Shown piece by piece: positions 7,587 to 15,008 of a stretch of DNA of 40,651 nucleotides. The position numbers and the translations under genes were made by a program. Location of the stretch: positions 1 to 40,651 of IMG/VR virus record IMGVR_UViG_3300034158_000122; one strand, written 5' to 3'. Within the stretch, counting starts at the first letter, position 1; every line of letters begins with the position of its first letter. Source of the DNA: a virus. Under the pieces are notes generated by a model that saw nothing but the letters and a program-made list of their open reading frames with translations, had not been told where the DNA came from and searched no databases.

Positions 7587-7811
7587 ATGAGATTGATTTG
7601 CCCGCACTGTGGTTCCCGCGCCAGCACTCGCACATCCACCCGGATGAGCCCGCTGTGCGGCATCGCCACTTACCAATGCAGCAATGTGGATTGCGGCCAC
7701 ACCTTCAAGGCGGGGTTCGAGATCATCGCCACCATCAGCCCCAGCGCCATGCCCAATCCGGCCATTGTGCTGCCCATGGTCCCGCGCAGGGTAAAGGCGG
7801 TGGCCCAGTGA
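7587..7811 (+). CDS. ogr: Ogr/Delta-type zinc-finger activator of late genes
   Basis: A 74-residue zinc-binding protein. Cys5-x2-Cys8 and Cys31-x4-Cys36 with the spacing and T-Y-Q-C-S-N-V-D-C-G-H-T-F context match the Ogr/Delta family (Pfam PF04606). In P2, Ogr binds dyads upstream of late promoters and recruits RNA polymerase. ATG 7587 has TAGGAG upstream; longer frames lack this. It sits 11 bases after cII, in the early operon, not after gene D as in P2. Likely targets are the three dyads at 19937, 28213 and 33326. Confidence 0.88.
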   Translation: MRLICPHCGSRASTRTSTRMSPLCGIATYQCSNVDCGHTFKAGFEIIATISPSAMPNPAIVLPMVPRRVKAVAQ

Positions 7812-7860
7812 TCCCCTCACTGGCCGCCAAATTCTGCGCCCAGGTGAAGGAGAAACCAGC

Positions 7861-8313
7861 ATGCAACACACCCAACACGACCCACGCAACATCGCCGGTC
7901 TGACCGCCGAAGAGCAGGTGCTGATGAATACCGCAGGCATTGCGCTGTTGCGGGAGCACCTCAACCGGGCGGGTTCAAACCTCGACGGTGATTGGCTCAA
8001 TGCGTCCAAGACCAAGCGCGTCGCCATTTGCGCCATCGCCCGCCAGCCATGGGATTCGCTGATGATGGCGACCCTCTCTGCCCTGCCCTATCAGCAACGT
8101 GAGGCGATCCGCCTTGCGGTGATTGCGCTGGATTATCAGTCGCTGTTTCACAGCGGGTGTGATCCCAAGGTGTGGCACCCGTCGGTGAAGGTGACGCCGG
8201 CTGAACTGGCCGAGCGGAAAAAGAGAGAACAGGCCAAACGCCAGCGACTTGATCATGCGGTGCATGTCGCTGGCCAGATTAGCCAAGAAGGCCCGAGACC
8301 AATCGGGCACTAA
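7861..8313 (+). CDS. Early phage protein of unknown function
   Basis: A 150-residue protein with a basic, Lys/Arg-rich helix near the C-terminus (about 117-130, AELAERKKREQAKRQR). AAGGAG precedes ATG 7861. No domain is recognised. It is followed within a few bases by a terminator-like hairpin at 8316, which is odd within an early operon that should reach gpA. Confidence 0.7.
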   Translation: MQHTQHDPRNIAGLTAEEQVLMNTAGIALLREHLNRAGSNLDGDWLNASKTKRVAICAIARQPWDSLMMATLSALPYQQREAIRLAVIALDYQSLFHSGCDPKVWHPSVKVTPAELAERKKREQAKRQRLDHAVHVAGQISQEGPRPIGH

Positions 8314-8315
8314 AA

Positions 8316-8354
8316 AGCCCGCTTAATGGAGGTGCAACTCCAAGCGGGCCTTTA
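8316..8354 (+). terminator. Terminator-like hairpin inside the early operon
   Basis: A two-part stem: 8-bp outer GC-rich arm (8317-8324 with 8342-8349) and an inner 5-bp arm (8327-8331 with 8338-8342), followed by CTTTAT. It lies 3 bases after the stop of the preceding gene. Reading on to gpA would need leakage, antitermination or another promoter. Confidence 0.65.
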
Positions 8355-8378
8355 TCAACAACGTATGAGGAAGTCGAC

Positions 8379-8567
8379 ATGACAACTTTAGCGATCCCCT
8401 GCGCCCTGCGCAACCTTCGCATCCAGCAACGCAAGCTGACGGGCCGGTATGGCGCCCGTCTTAGCCAACACCCGGACGGTGTTGCGCTTATCGAGCGGTC
8501 AACCGCACTGGCTTGGGCTTCTCTGTTCAGCTGCATCACTCCCTGCACTACTTCACAAGGAGCCTGA
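8379..8567 (+). CDS. Possible small early protein (62 residues)
   Basis: ATG 8379 has a GAGGAAG ribosome site and the stop at 8567 is 2 bases before the next start, which supports it. The protein has no motif, and two strong hairpins (8439-8459 and 8466-8484) fall inside it, so the region could instead be an untranslated leader or regulatory RNA. Confidence 0.4.
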   Translation: MTTLAIPCALRNLRIQQRKLTGRYGARLSQHPDGVALIERSTALAWASLFSCITPCTTSQGA

Positions 8568-8569
8568 CC

Positions 8570-8830
8570 ATGACCACACAACCGACCCAAATCAATCTGC
8601 TCAACCACCATGCCGCCAAGCGCCTGCGCCAGTTGCGGGAACAGTTGAAGCTGAGCCGCCCGAAGTTTGCCGATCTGCTGGGCATTCCACCCACCACGCT
8701 CAAGAACTACGAGCTGGGGTACCGCGAGATTGGCGGCGGTTTGTTCCTGCTGATTGCCAACCACCTGGAGCTGAAACGGCACCTCGACTGGCTGCTGACC
8801 GGCATCGCTACGCCGGAGGTGCAGCCATGA
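8570..8830 (+). CDS. XRE-type DNA-binding protein
   Basis: An 86-residue protein. Residues about 15-65 form a helix-turn-helix of the XRE class: R-L-R-Q-L-R-E-Q-L-K-L-S, KFADLLGIPPTTLKNYE, with the Trp/Leu-rich end D-W-L-L-T-G often seen in phage XRE proteins. AAGGAG precedes ATG 8570. It has no repressor catalytic domain. It is probably an accessory early regulator; targets are unknown. The stop overlaps the next start (ATGA). Confidence 0.7.
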   Translation: MTTQPTQINLLNHHAAKRLRQLREQLKLSRPKFADLLGIPPTTLKNYELGYREIGGGLFLLIANHLELKRHLDWLLTGIATPEVQP

Positions 8831-9024
8831 GACAGCTCTTCCATCCCGTATCCCAACAGGAGGCGCTGGCAGAGTTGCCGCGCCTTCAGCAACGGCTGAC
8901 AGCCAAAGCTCGCCCTGCCTCTTTTACCTATCGGGGGTCAGAGGGCAAATCCCTGTTAGTCCAAGCGCAGCAGTCATTGCGCTGGCACCAGTTGTTTCAC
9001 CACCTCAACCGGAGGGGCCACTAA
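8827..9024 (+). CDS. Small early protein of unknown function
   Basis: A 65-residue basic protein rich in Gln, Leu, Arg and His. It overlaps the previous stop (ATGA at 8827-8830) and its own stop overlaps the next start (TAATG), a chain of coupled small genes typical of the P2-family stretch between cox and A. No motif is seen. Confidence 0.6.
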   Translation: MRQLFHPVSQQEALAELPRLQQRLTAKARPASFTYRGSEGKSLLVQAQQSLRWHQLFHHLNRRGH

Positions 9025-9230
9025 TGAGTGACGCAGTCAAGATTGCCAGCCTGGCACCCAAGGTGATCGAGGGCCTGCTGGCCGAGATGTTTGCCGCACA
9101 CGCCGAGGATAACCGCATCGCCCTGGGCGAACTCTACTCGGGGGATGAATACATCCAGGTGCAACTGGTGGTGACCAGCAAGCCTGCGGATCTGCTCGAT
9201 GACGATTTGGTGATGGGGGATGAGGCATGA
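9024..9230 (+). CDS. Small acidic early protein of unknown function
   Basis: A 68-residue acidic protein (many Asp and Glu, ending D-D-D-L-V-M-G-D-E-A). GGAGGGG precedes ATG 9024. It is coupled at both ends by 1-base and 4-base overlaps. Strand-rich central part; no family recognised. Confidence 0.65.
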   Translation: MSDAVKIASLAPKVIEGLLAEMFAAHAEDNRIALGELYSGDEYIQVQLVVTSKPADLLDDDLVMGDEA

Positions 9231-9427
9231 GTACCACGCTGTTCACCCTGGCCAGCCTGAAAGAGTGGCTGACCCAGAACGAATCGAAACTGCTGCCGAC
9301 AGCCCCGCTCTGCTGTGGTGGTGAACTCGGTATCTCGATCCGCATCGAGGCGGGCCATATCGCCATCGATGAGCCGGACTTTCAGGCAATAGATGAGGCA
9401 TGCGATGAGCAACTTCGAACTGTTTGA
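9227..9427 (+). CDS. Small early protein of unknown function
   Basis: A 66-residue protein starting in an ATGA overlap with the previous gene. The C-terminus is acidic (D-E-P-D-F-x-A-I-D-E-A). It contains a Cys-Cys pair near residue 29. It overlaps the next gene by 23 bases. No family recognised. Confidence 0.6.
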   Translation: MSTTLFTLASLKEWLTQNESKLLPTAPLCCGGELGISIRIEAGHIAIDEPDFQAIDEACDEQLRTV

Positions 9428-9716
9428 ACTGGATGCGCAACAAGAGCAGAACGAAACAGGCCCTGCACATATGCAGCCCACCACACCGGTCAGCCAGCTG
9501 AGCACCCACTGGTTTGCCGCCCGCGCCGAGTTTATCGCAGCGGGCATCGATGCCAGAGGCAACCGGGATCAGGTGGCCGAGCTGCTAGCGCTGGGCGCAA
9601 TGCGCACCGTCTATTGGTTGGCCGTTGCCAATGTGGAGTTGGCACTGGCCCGGGAAATTGCCGAGTGGTGGGCCGAGTGCGCACCACTGCATGGACAGGG
9701 GGAGACCATCAAATGA
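9405..9716 (+). CDS. Early protein of unknown function
   Basis: A 103-residue protein. ATG 9405 is preferred over the in-frame ATG at 9393 because GAGG (9395-9398) sits at ideal distance from it. The C-terminal half is helical with several Trp and Ala (Y-W-L-A-V-A-N-V-E-L, E-W-W-A-E). It is coupled to the next gene by a 4-base overlap (ATGA). No motif is recognised. Confidence 0.65.
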   Translation: MSNFELFELDAQQEQNETGPAHMQPTTPVSQLSTHWFAARAEFIAAGIDARGNRDQVAELLALGAMRTVYWLAVANVELALAREIAEWWAECAPLHGQGETIK

Positions 9717-9970
9717 ACCACCGCCTGATATCAGACATGGAGCGGAACTTGGGTTGGTGGTGGGAAGACCTTCGTGGTGCCAGTGCGCGCCTGCGTGGGT
9801 ATCAGCGCCAGCTCATCGAGTGCCGCCAGATCTCGCCACGACCACGGGCCACCATCGCGCTGACCCTGCGCCAGTGCGCAGCCGCCCGCCGGATATGTGC
9901 TCACACCACCCTCGTTATCAAGGCCCGCCGTGGCGGTCTGAGTTCACTGTTAGGTTCTGCTGCACAATGA
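9713..9970 (+). CDS. Small basic early protein
   Basis: An 85-residue Arg-rich helical protein (R-R-I-C, K-A-R-R-G-G), starting at ATG 9713 after GGGGGAG. It overlaps the gpA start by 4 bases. The basic nature could suit nucleic-acid contact, but that is a guess. No family recognised. Confidence 0.6.
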   Translation: MNHRLISDMERNLGWWWEDLRGASARLRGYQRQLIECRQISPRPRATIALTLRQCAAARRICAHTTLVIKARRGGLSSLLGSAAQ

Positions 9971-12300
9971 CCAACAAACAAAAAACAGAGCCAACCGCCG
10001 AGGCTGGCCAGCTTGGTTTTGCCATCACCCGCCTGCCAACGCCAAAGCTGAACCAGCTGCCGCTGTCTAAAAAGACCCTCAAGGCACGCATTGATGCCCT
10101 CGCCAACTCCATGCCGGGTACCAAGTTGGAGGCCACCTTTGTAGGGGCGCCTGGTGAATCAGATCTGGTCTGGGCTGTGCAGCTGCTCGATGGCCTCTCC
10201 ACGCAGTTCACCCAGATCCTGTTCAAACAGTACGTGCGCCGCCGCAAAGATGGCACCGCTCGCAACTGCCGCAGCGCCAATATCTGGCTACGGGAGCGGG
10301 TGAAGTGGGTTCGCTCTCTGGTAATGGCACTGCCGGTCGATGCCCAGCACCTGCGCGATGATGACGGCCGCAAGCGGGTAGCCCACCAGTTCGCCAACCA
10401 GACCGCAGCCATCTGGAAAAACATCGAGCAGTACACCACCGCCGGTGAACTGGATCTGATGGAGACATGGGAAGTCATCAAGCAGCCCGCCGACCAGTGG
10501 GGATTCATCGGCAAGGTGCCGAAATTCCAAACCAAAGAGGCGCGGGATAACTGGATCTTGAGCGTGATGGTGCGCCTGCTCGCCGCCAAGTGGTGGGAAA
10601 AGCGCGTTAACCGCTGCTGGGATCGGCTGCAAGAGCACATCGCCATCCTGCTGGGCAAGGTACGCAAGGGTGTCTCCGCCTACGTCTCGAACGCCACCAT
10701 GAAGGTGGTGCGCGAGCGTAAGCGGGCCATGATGCGCTGGCTGGCCGAGTCGGAAGTGATGAACGGCCAGCATGATCTGGTGATCTCGATGAAGGACTGC
10801 TGGGAAGCGAGCATCTCCAACCCGGTCAACCGCCGCAACGAAATGATGACCCGCATGAGGGGCTTTGAGGACTACGCCGAGCAGCAGGGCCATCTGGGGG
10901 TCTTCTTCACCTGGACTGCACCGAGCCGCTACCACGCCTGGAAGACCGCTAGCAACGGCAAGACTATCGAGAACAAGCATTACCAGGGCTCTACACCGCG
11001 CAAAACCTGCGCCTATCTGGCCAAGCTGTGGAGCCTTACCCGCGCCTCACTCAAACGCAATGAGTTACCTGTCTACGGCTTTCGGGTGTGCGAGCCTCAC
11101 CATGACGGCACCCCGCACTGGCACATGCTGCTATTTATGCGCCCGTCAGACCGCAATAAGGTGATCAGCACCCTGCAGCACTACGCCCTTACCGACGACA
11201 AGGCCGAGCTGGTGCGGGTCCCCATGGCCACCCCAACCTTCACCGATATCACGCCCCGGTTCGACTGGAAGATGATCGACCCGGCCAAGGGTGATGCGAC
11301 CGGCTATCTCGCCAAGTACATCGCCAAGAACATCGACGGCGCCTATGTCGGTGACGATGAGGAAGCGAACACCCCAGCCGACCAAGGCGCTCTGCATGCT
11401 TGCGCGTGGGCCAGTTGGTGGGGGATCCGCTCCTTCCAGCAGATCGGCGGCGCACCGGTCGGGGTATGGCGTGAGCTGCGCCGCATCAGCAACGCCAAGA
11501 AGAACGGCGATCTGGTGGGGCCACCCAAGCCGGTGCTGCAAGACCCCCGCTTTGAGGCGGCCCGTTATGCCGCCGATAACGCCATCTTTCGTTGCTACCT
11601 AGAAGCCATGGGCGGCGCGCTGGCTACCCGTGCCGAGCACCCCATCAAACTAGCCCACCTCATCGAGGAACAGGCCAACAGCTACGGCGAAGACATTAAG
11701 CGCCTTATGGGGCTGCACACCGCTCGCCTGGGTATCAAGACCCGCCTGCAAGGGTGGGAAGTGGTACCAGCAGGCACCTATGAGGCCGCCAAGGCCGCCG
11801 GGGATTCGGGTTGGGGTGTAGGTGTTCAGTCGGGCGACAGCCCGGCTCCTTGGAGCTCTGACAATAACTGTACGCGGCCGGATCCTGAGGCCTTCGCAGA
11901 CCAGATCATGAGGGAACAATGGGGGTTATCACCCTTCTCCATTGACCGTTTACGGTCAGGTGCCAGCGTAAGAGCAGACGGTTTCACCCTCTGGCTGGAG
12001 AACGGGCAGCTGCAGTCAGGCCGCGCACTACCAAGCGAGCCGGATTGGCAACAAGAAGACCAGCAGCCAGTCGAACAGGACGAGTTCGATGCATACGCGG
12101 TACCGGAAGGCGATACGGACTGGCCGATGCTGGTTGAGCTGTGCGGCAAGGTCTATGAGGCACAAGGCCACGCCGGGGCGCACCGCTGGATCGAGATGCT
12201 GCCGCAACCATACCAGTCAGAGATGTGGCGGATGCTGGAGGGGCTGGATACGCCGGAATGGATGCAGGAACAACACGACTGCCGCAAGGTACTCACATGA
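9967..12300 (+). CDS. A: Replication initiator gpA, HUH rolling-circle endonuclease
   Basis: A 777-residue protein, close to P2 gpA in size. It nicks the origin and binds the 5' end covalently to start rolling-circle replication. The metal-binding HUH motif is His384-Trp-His386 (HHDGTPHWHMLL). The catalytic tyrosine pair is Tyr447 and Tyr451 (GYLAKYIAKN), the YxxxY arrangement of P2 A and phiX174 A. The start at ATG 9967 overlaps the previous stop (ATGA); a longer frame extends upstream but runs antiparallel to good coding sense. In P2 the origin lies inside gene A; I could not place it here. Variable cargo follows downstream. Confidence 0.95.
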   Translation: MTNKQKTEPTAEAGQLGFAITRLPTPKLNQLPLSKKTLKARIDALANSMPGTKLEATFVGAPGESDLVWAVQLLDGLSTQFTQILFKQYVRRRKDGTARNCRSANIWLRERVKWVRSLVMALPVDAQHLRDDDGRKRVAHQFANQTAAIWKNIEQYTTAGELDLMETWEVIKQPADQWGFIGKVPKFQTKEARDNWILSVMVRLLAAKWWEKRVNRCWDRLQEHIAILLGKVRKGVSAYVSNATMKVVRERKRAMMRWLAESEVMNGQHDLVISMKDCWEASISNPVNRRNEMMTRMRGFEDYAEQQGHLGVFFTWTAPSRYHAWKTASNGKTIENKHYQGSTPRKTCAYLAKLWSLTRASLKRNELPVYGFRVCEPHHDGTPHWHMLLFMRPSDRNKVISTLQHYALTDDKAELVRVPMATPTFTDITPRFDWKMIDPAKGDATGYLAKYIAKNIDGAYVGDDEEANTPADQGALHACAWASWWGIRSFQQIGGAPVGVWRELRRISNAKKNGDLVGPPKPVLQDPRFEAARYAADNAIFRCYLEAMGGALATRAEHPIKLAHLIEEQANSYGEDIKRLMGLHTARLGIKTRLQGWEVVPAGTYEAAKAAGDSGWGVGVQSGDSPAPWSSDNNCTRPDPEAFADQIMREQWGLSPFSIDRLRSGASVRADGFTLWLENGQLQSGRALPSEPDWQQEDQQPVEQDEFDAYAVPEGDTDWPMLVELCGKVYEAQGHAGAHRWIEMLPQPYQSEMWRMLEGLDTPEWMQEQHDCRKVLT

Positions 12301-12423
12301 AGAATTAAGTAGCTATCAACCACCAAATACAGGGGGGCAATTGAATACATATAGACAGCTTGTGCATCCCAGTAATATCATGATTTTAAAATAATTTTTT
12401 TGTGAGTAGCATAGAGAATAATC

Positions 12424-12909
12424 ATGAACTTTGATCTGAACGTTATTGCGACTGGTCTCGCGGCTCCTGTGGCAGTGCTAATTGTTAAGACTCTCTTGGA
12501 TCTCAGCCTGGCTCGCTGGTTCGTGAAGTACTTTTTTTGGCTTCCCGTAAGGGGATTCTTTCGAGATCACCCGCAAGATCTTTCAGGCAAGTGGGAACAG
12601 ACATGGGAGCCTGGGGGCAGCGAAACCTTTATTAATCCAACCGATAGGCACAGCTATACAGATATCAAGCAATTTGGTCGCTATGTCTACGCAGAGTTTG
12701 ATTCTAAAGGAAGGACCTACTGCATGTTCGGAAGAATCCGGAACGGCTATGTAATTGGTGAGTGGTACGACAAAGCAGATCGATACGCATACTTTGGTGC
12801 CATGCAATTACGCATCGTTGGTGGCAATGTTCTTAAAGGGCTGTACATAGGTCATTCCTTCCGTACAAGCGAGGTTGGTTATGACGAATGGAACTGGAAA
12901 AAAAACTAG
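12424..12909 (+). CDS. N-terminal membrane segment plus beta-rich domain, candidate defence effector
   Basis: A 161-residue protein. Residues about 8-46 are hydrophobic (one long or two short membrane helices). From L-S-G-K-W at about 53 on, the sequence alternates as in a lipocalin-like beta barrel (Y-T-D-I, Y-V-Y-A-E-F-D, T-Y-C-M-F-G-R-I, Y-V-I-G-E-W-Y, L-R-I-V-G, L-K-G-L-Y-I-G). Membrane helices plus such a barrel recall Cap15-type CBASS effectors, but no CD-NTase is nearby and the likeness is only by eye. It lies in the A-cos interval where P2 carries tin and old, has its own AT-rich leader (12301-12423), and faces umuC tail to tail. Confidence 0.5.
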   Translation: MNFDLNVIATGLAAPVAVLIVKTLLDLSLARWFVKYFFWLPVRGFFRDHPQDLSGKWEQTWEPGGSETFINPTDRHSYTDIKQFGRYVYAEFDSKGRTYCMFGRIRNGYVIGEWYDKADRYAYFGAMQLRIVGGNVLKGLYIGHSFRTSEVGYDEWNWKKN

Positions 12910-12980
12910 GAGTAATATGGCTAACCAGCCGCTCTAACCGAGTCACTTCTGCAAGCCATATTTATACTCGTAGATAAGGA

Positions 12981-14258
12981 TTACTTAACTACCGGTAGCT
13001 CGCCGAGCGCGGTGGTATAGCGGGGGCTTAGCTGCTCCCGTTTCATCATCCACTCTCGAGTATCCCGGCCGCAGGCCGCGAAGTAGACCTTCCCCAGCCG
13101 TCCTTGGTTGATGTTGTCGATGACCTGCATCAGCGCCTCGCTGCGCGGGGATTGCTGCTGTGCGGCAAACAGGTCGCCCTGCTGCATGCTGGCGGGGGTG
13201 AATTCGGCCAGCATGACGCCCCCTTTCTGGTAACGCTGCTCGTCGCGCCAGATGCGGGGGAGGAGTTCCGGGATCAGAGCCAGCAGCGCCCGGGTGTCAT
13301 GGGTGGGCATCGCCAGCTTGGTGCTCACCTGGTTGCCGTAATAGGGCTCCCGGTCGCTGAACGGGCTGGTGCGAATGAACAAGGTGACATGGCGGCAGCA
13401 CATCCCCTCCCCCCGCAGCTTCTCGGCGGCACGCTCCATGTAACCGGCCAGCGCCTGGTGCATGGGGCCGATCTGGGTGATACGCTCGCCAAACGAGCGT
13501 GAGCAGATGATCTGCTGCTTGGCCTGGGCCTCTTGTTCCAGCTCGGCGCAGGGGATCCCCCGCAGCTCCTGCACCGTGCGTTCGACCACCACGCCATAGC
13601 GGCGCCGCAGCGCCTTGGGGTCGGCAGCGACCAGGTCGGCCACGGTCTTGATGCCCTGTGCCTCCAGCTTGGCCGACAGCCGCCGGCCAATGCCCCATAT
13701 CTCGTCCACCGGGGTGATCGCCATGAGCCGGGCGCGCCGCGCTTCATCCCGCAGATCCACCACGCCGCCGGTGGCGGGCCACTTCTTGGCGGCGTAGTTG
13801 GCAAGCTTGGCGAGCGTCTTGGTGGGGCCGATGCCGACCCCCACGGTCAGCCCAGTCCACTGCTGCACCCGCTCGCGGACTTGGCGGCCATAGGCCACCA
13901 GGTCGCCCGCCCAGCGCTCGCTCAGCTCGATAAAGGCCTCGTCGATGCTGTAGGCCTCCACCGCCGGGGCCATCCCCTCCAGAATGGTCATCACCCGGTT
14001 CGACATGTCGCCATAGAGAGCGTAGTTGCTGGAGAACCAGACCCCGCCCATGGCCTCGAAGCACTGGCGGATCTGGAAGTACGGCACCCCCATCTTGATG
14101 CCGAGCGCTTTGGCCTCTGCCGAGCGGGCCACCACGCAGCCATCATTGTTGGAGAGCACGACGATGGGCCGCCCCTTCAAGTCAGGGCGGAACAGTCGCT
14201 CGCAGCTGGCGTAGAAGTTGTTCACGTCGACCAAGGCAACGGCGCAGTGCTTGTTCAT
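12981..14258 (-). CDS. umuC: Y-family DNA polymerase V catalytic subunit
   Basis: A 425-residue error-prone polymerase for translesion synthesis. Metal-binding residues are present: Asp11 ([13 protein letters not shown]) and Asp106-Glu107 (AYSIDEAF). The helix-hairpin-helix region and little-finger domain follow, and QGDLF at 360-364 fits a beta-clamp binding motif. ATG 14258 overlaps the umuD stop, so UmuC is coupled to UmuD. Its codon use fits the phage neighbourhood. It is cargo in the A-cos interval; UmuDC on a prophage could raise mutation or survival of the lysogen under SOS. Confidence 0.95.
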   Translation of the reverse strand: MNKHCAVALVDVNNFYASCERLFRPDLKGRPIVVLSNNDGCVVARSAEAKALGIKMGVPYFQIRQCFEAMGGVWFSSNYALYGDMSNRVMTILEGMAPAVEAYSIDEAFIELSERWAGDLVAYGRQVRERVQQWTGLTVGVGIGPTKTLAKLANYAAKKWPATGGVVDLRDEARRARLMAITPVDEIWGIGRRLSAKLEAQGIKTVADLVAADPKALRRRYGVVVERTVQELRGIPCAELEQEAQAKQQIICSRSFGERITQIGPMHQALAGYMERAAEKLRGEGMCCRHVTLFIRTSPFSDREPYYGNQVSTKLAMPTHDTRALLALIPELLPRIWRDEQRYQKGGVMLAEFTPASMQQGDLFAAQQQSPRSEALMQVIDNINQGRLGKVYFAACGRDTREWMMKREQLSPRYTTALGELPVVK

Positions 14259-14677
14259 GGGGTATCCATCTGATGTACGACGAAAGCCACCACCCCGAAA
14301 ATCTCCAGCTCCTGCCCCTCGCAAAAATGGATGGGCCGATAGGCCGGGTTACCCGGGAGCAGCGCGACCGATGGCACTAGCTGCAACTTCTTCACCGTGA
14401 ACTCGCCATCGACCGCGGCGACCACCACGCAGCCATGCATCGCCTTGCGGCTACGGTCGACGACCAGCAGGTCGCCATCGTGGATCCCGTGGTCGACCAT
14501 GCTGTCACCGGCCGCCCGCACGAAGTAGGTGGCCGCCGGGTGGGCAACGCACAACTGATTGAGGTCGATAGTTTGCTCTGTGTAGTCCTGCGCCGGCGAC
14601 GGAAAGCCGCAGGCCACCGGGGAGAGAAACAAAGGGAGCTCCAACAAGGGAGCGTCTGGGGTGGATTGAGCAAACAT
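14255..14677 (-). CDS. umuD: UmuD, S24 self-cleaving subunit of DNA polymerase V
   Basis: A 140-residue protein, almost the length of E. coli UmuD (139). The cleavage site is Cys23-Gly24 (VACGFPSP); the catalytic pair is Ser59 (AGDSM) and Lys96 (GEFTVKKL). After RecA-aided cleavage UmuD' joins UmuC. I chose ATG 14677 because AAGAG sits at proper distance; the ATG at 14686 directly abuts that sequence. A perfect LexA box ends about 20 bases upstream. Its stop overlaps the umuC start (ATGA). Confidence 0.93.
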   Translation of the reverse strand: MFAQSTPDAPLLELPLFLSPVACGFPSPAQDYTEQTIDLNQLCVAHPAATYFVRAAGDSMVDHGIHDGDLLVVDRSRKAMHGCVVVAAVDGEFTVKKLQLVPSVALLPGNPAYRPIHFCEGQELEIFGVVAFVVHQMDTP

Positions 14678-14696
14678 GATGGCCATCTCTTAGGCG

Positions 14697-14712
14697 CTGT
14701 ATATATAAACAG
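14697..14712 (-). promoter_or_regulatory. LexA (SOS) box of umuDC
   Basis: CTGT-N8-ACAG with an all A/T middle, flanked on the minus strand by TA, matches the gammaproteobacterial LexA consensus. Its position directly ahead of umuD implies SOS control by host LexA, with the start site falling a few bases before the gene. Confidence 0.92.
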
Positions 14713-15008
14713 TATAGCAAGCAGCCCAAAGAGGATCACCGTTCGGCGTTTGGCTCCTATCCACCGCGACCACGACGGACAGCACCTGATCCCCCACCTG
14801 CACAGCCTACCGATGCCAAAAAGTTGGTAATGTGAACCCGGTCAGTGAAATTTTTGGGGGCCCTAGCCCCCTTCAATCGACAATTTTTAGGGCTTAAGGC
14901 AAGATAACCAAACTTACAATAAGTGCATCATTTTCAGCAGGTTCCAGTCAGTCAGCATATGAAAATCGGTGTGGGTTGTTATAACCACAAAAGCATGGGT
15001 AATCGAAT

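Noticed and set aside
9625-9966. N-terminal extension of the gpA frame to 891 residues
   Set aside because: The extension overlaps two coupled small genes in another frame, and ATG 9967 has the usual ATGA overlap and fits P2 gpA length.
14259-14324. 22-residue longer start for UmuC
   Set aside because: The extra residues are Gly/Arg-rich and lie over umuD; the start at 14258 matches UmuC alignments.
14853-14872. GGGGGC/GCCCCC hairpin between umuD and the Sel1 gene as a terminator
   Set aside because: No T run follows on either strand in the direction that would end a known gene.
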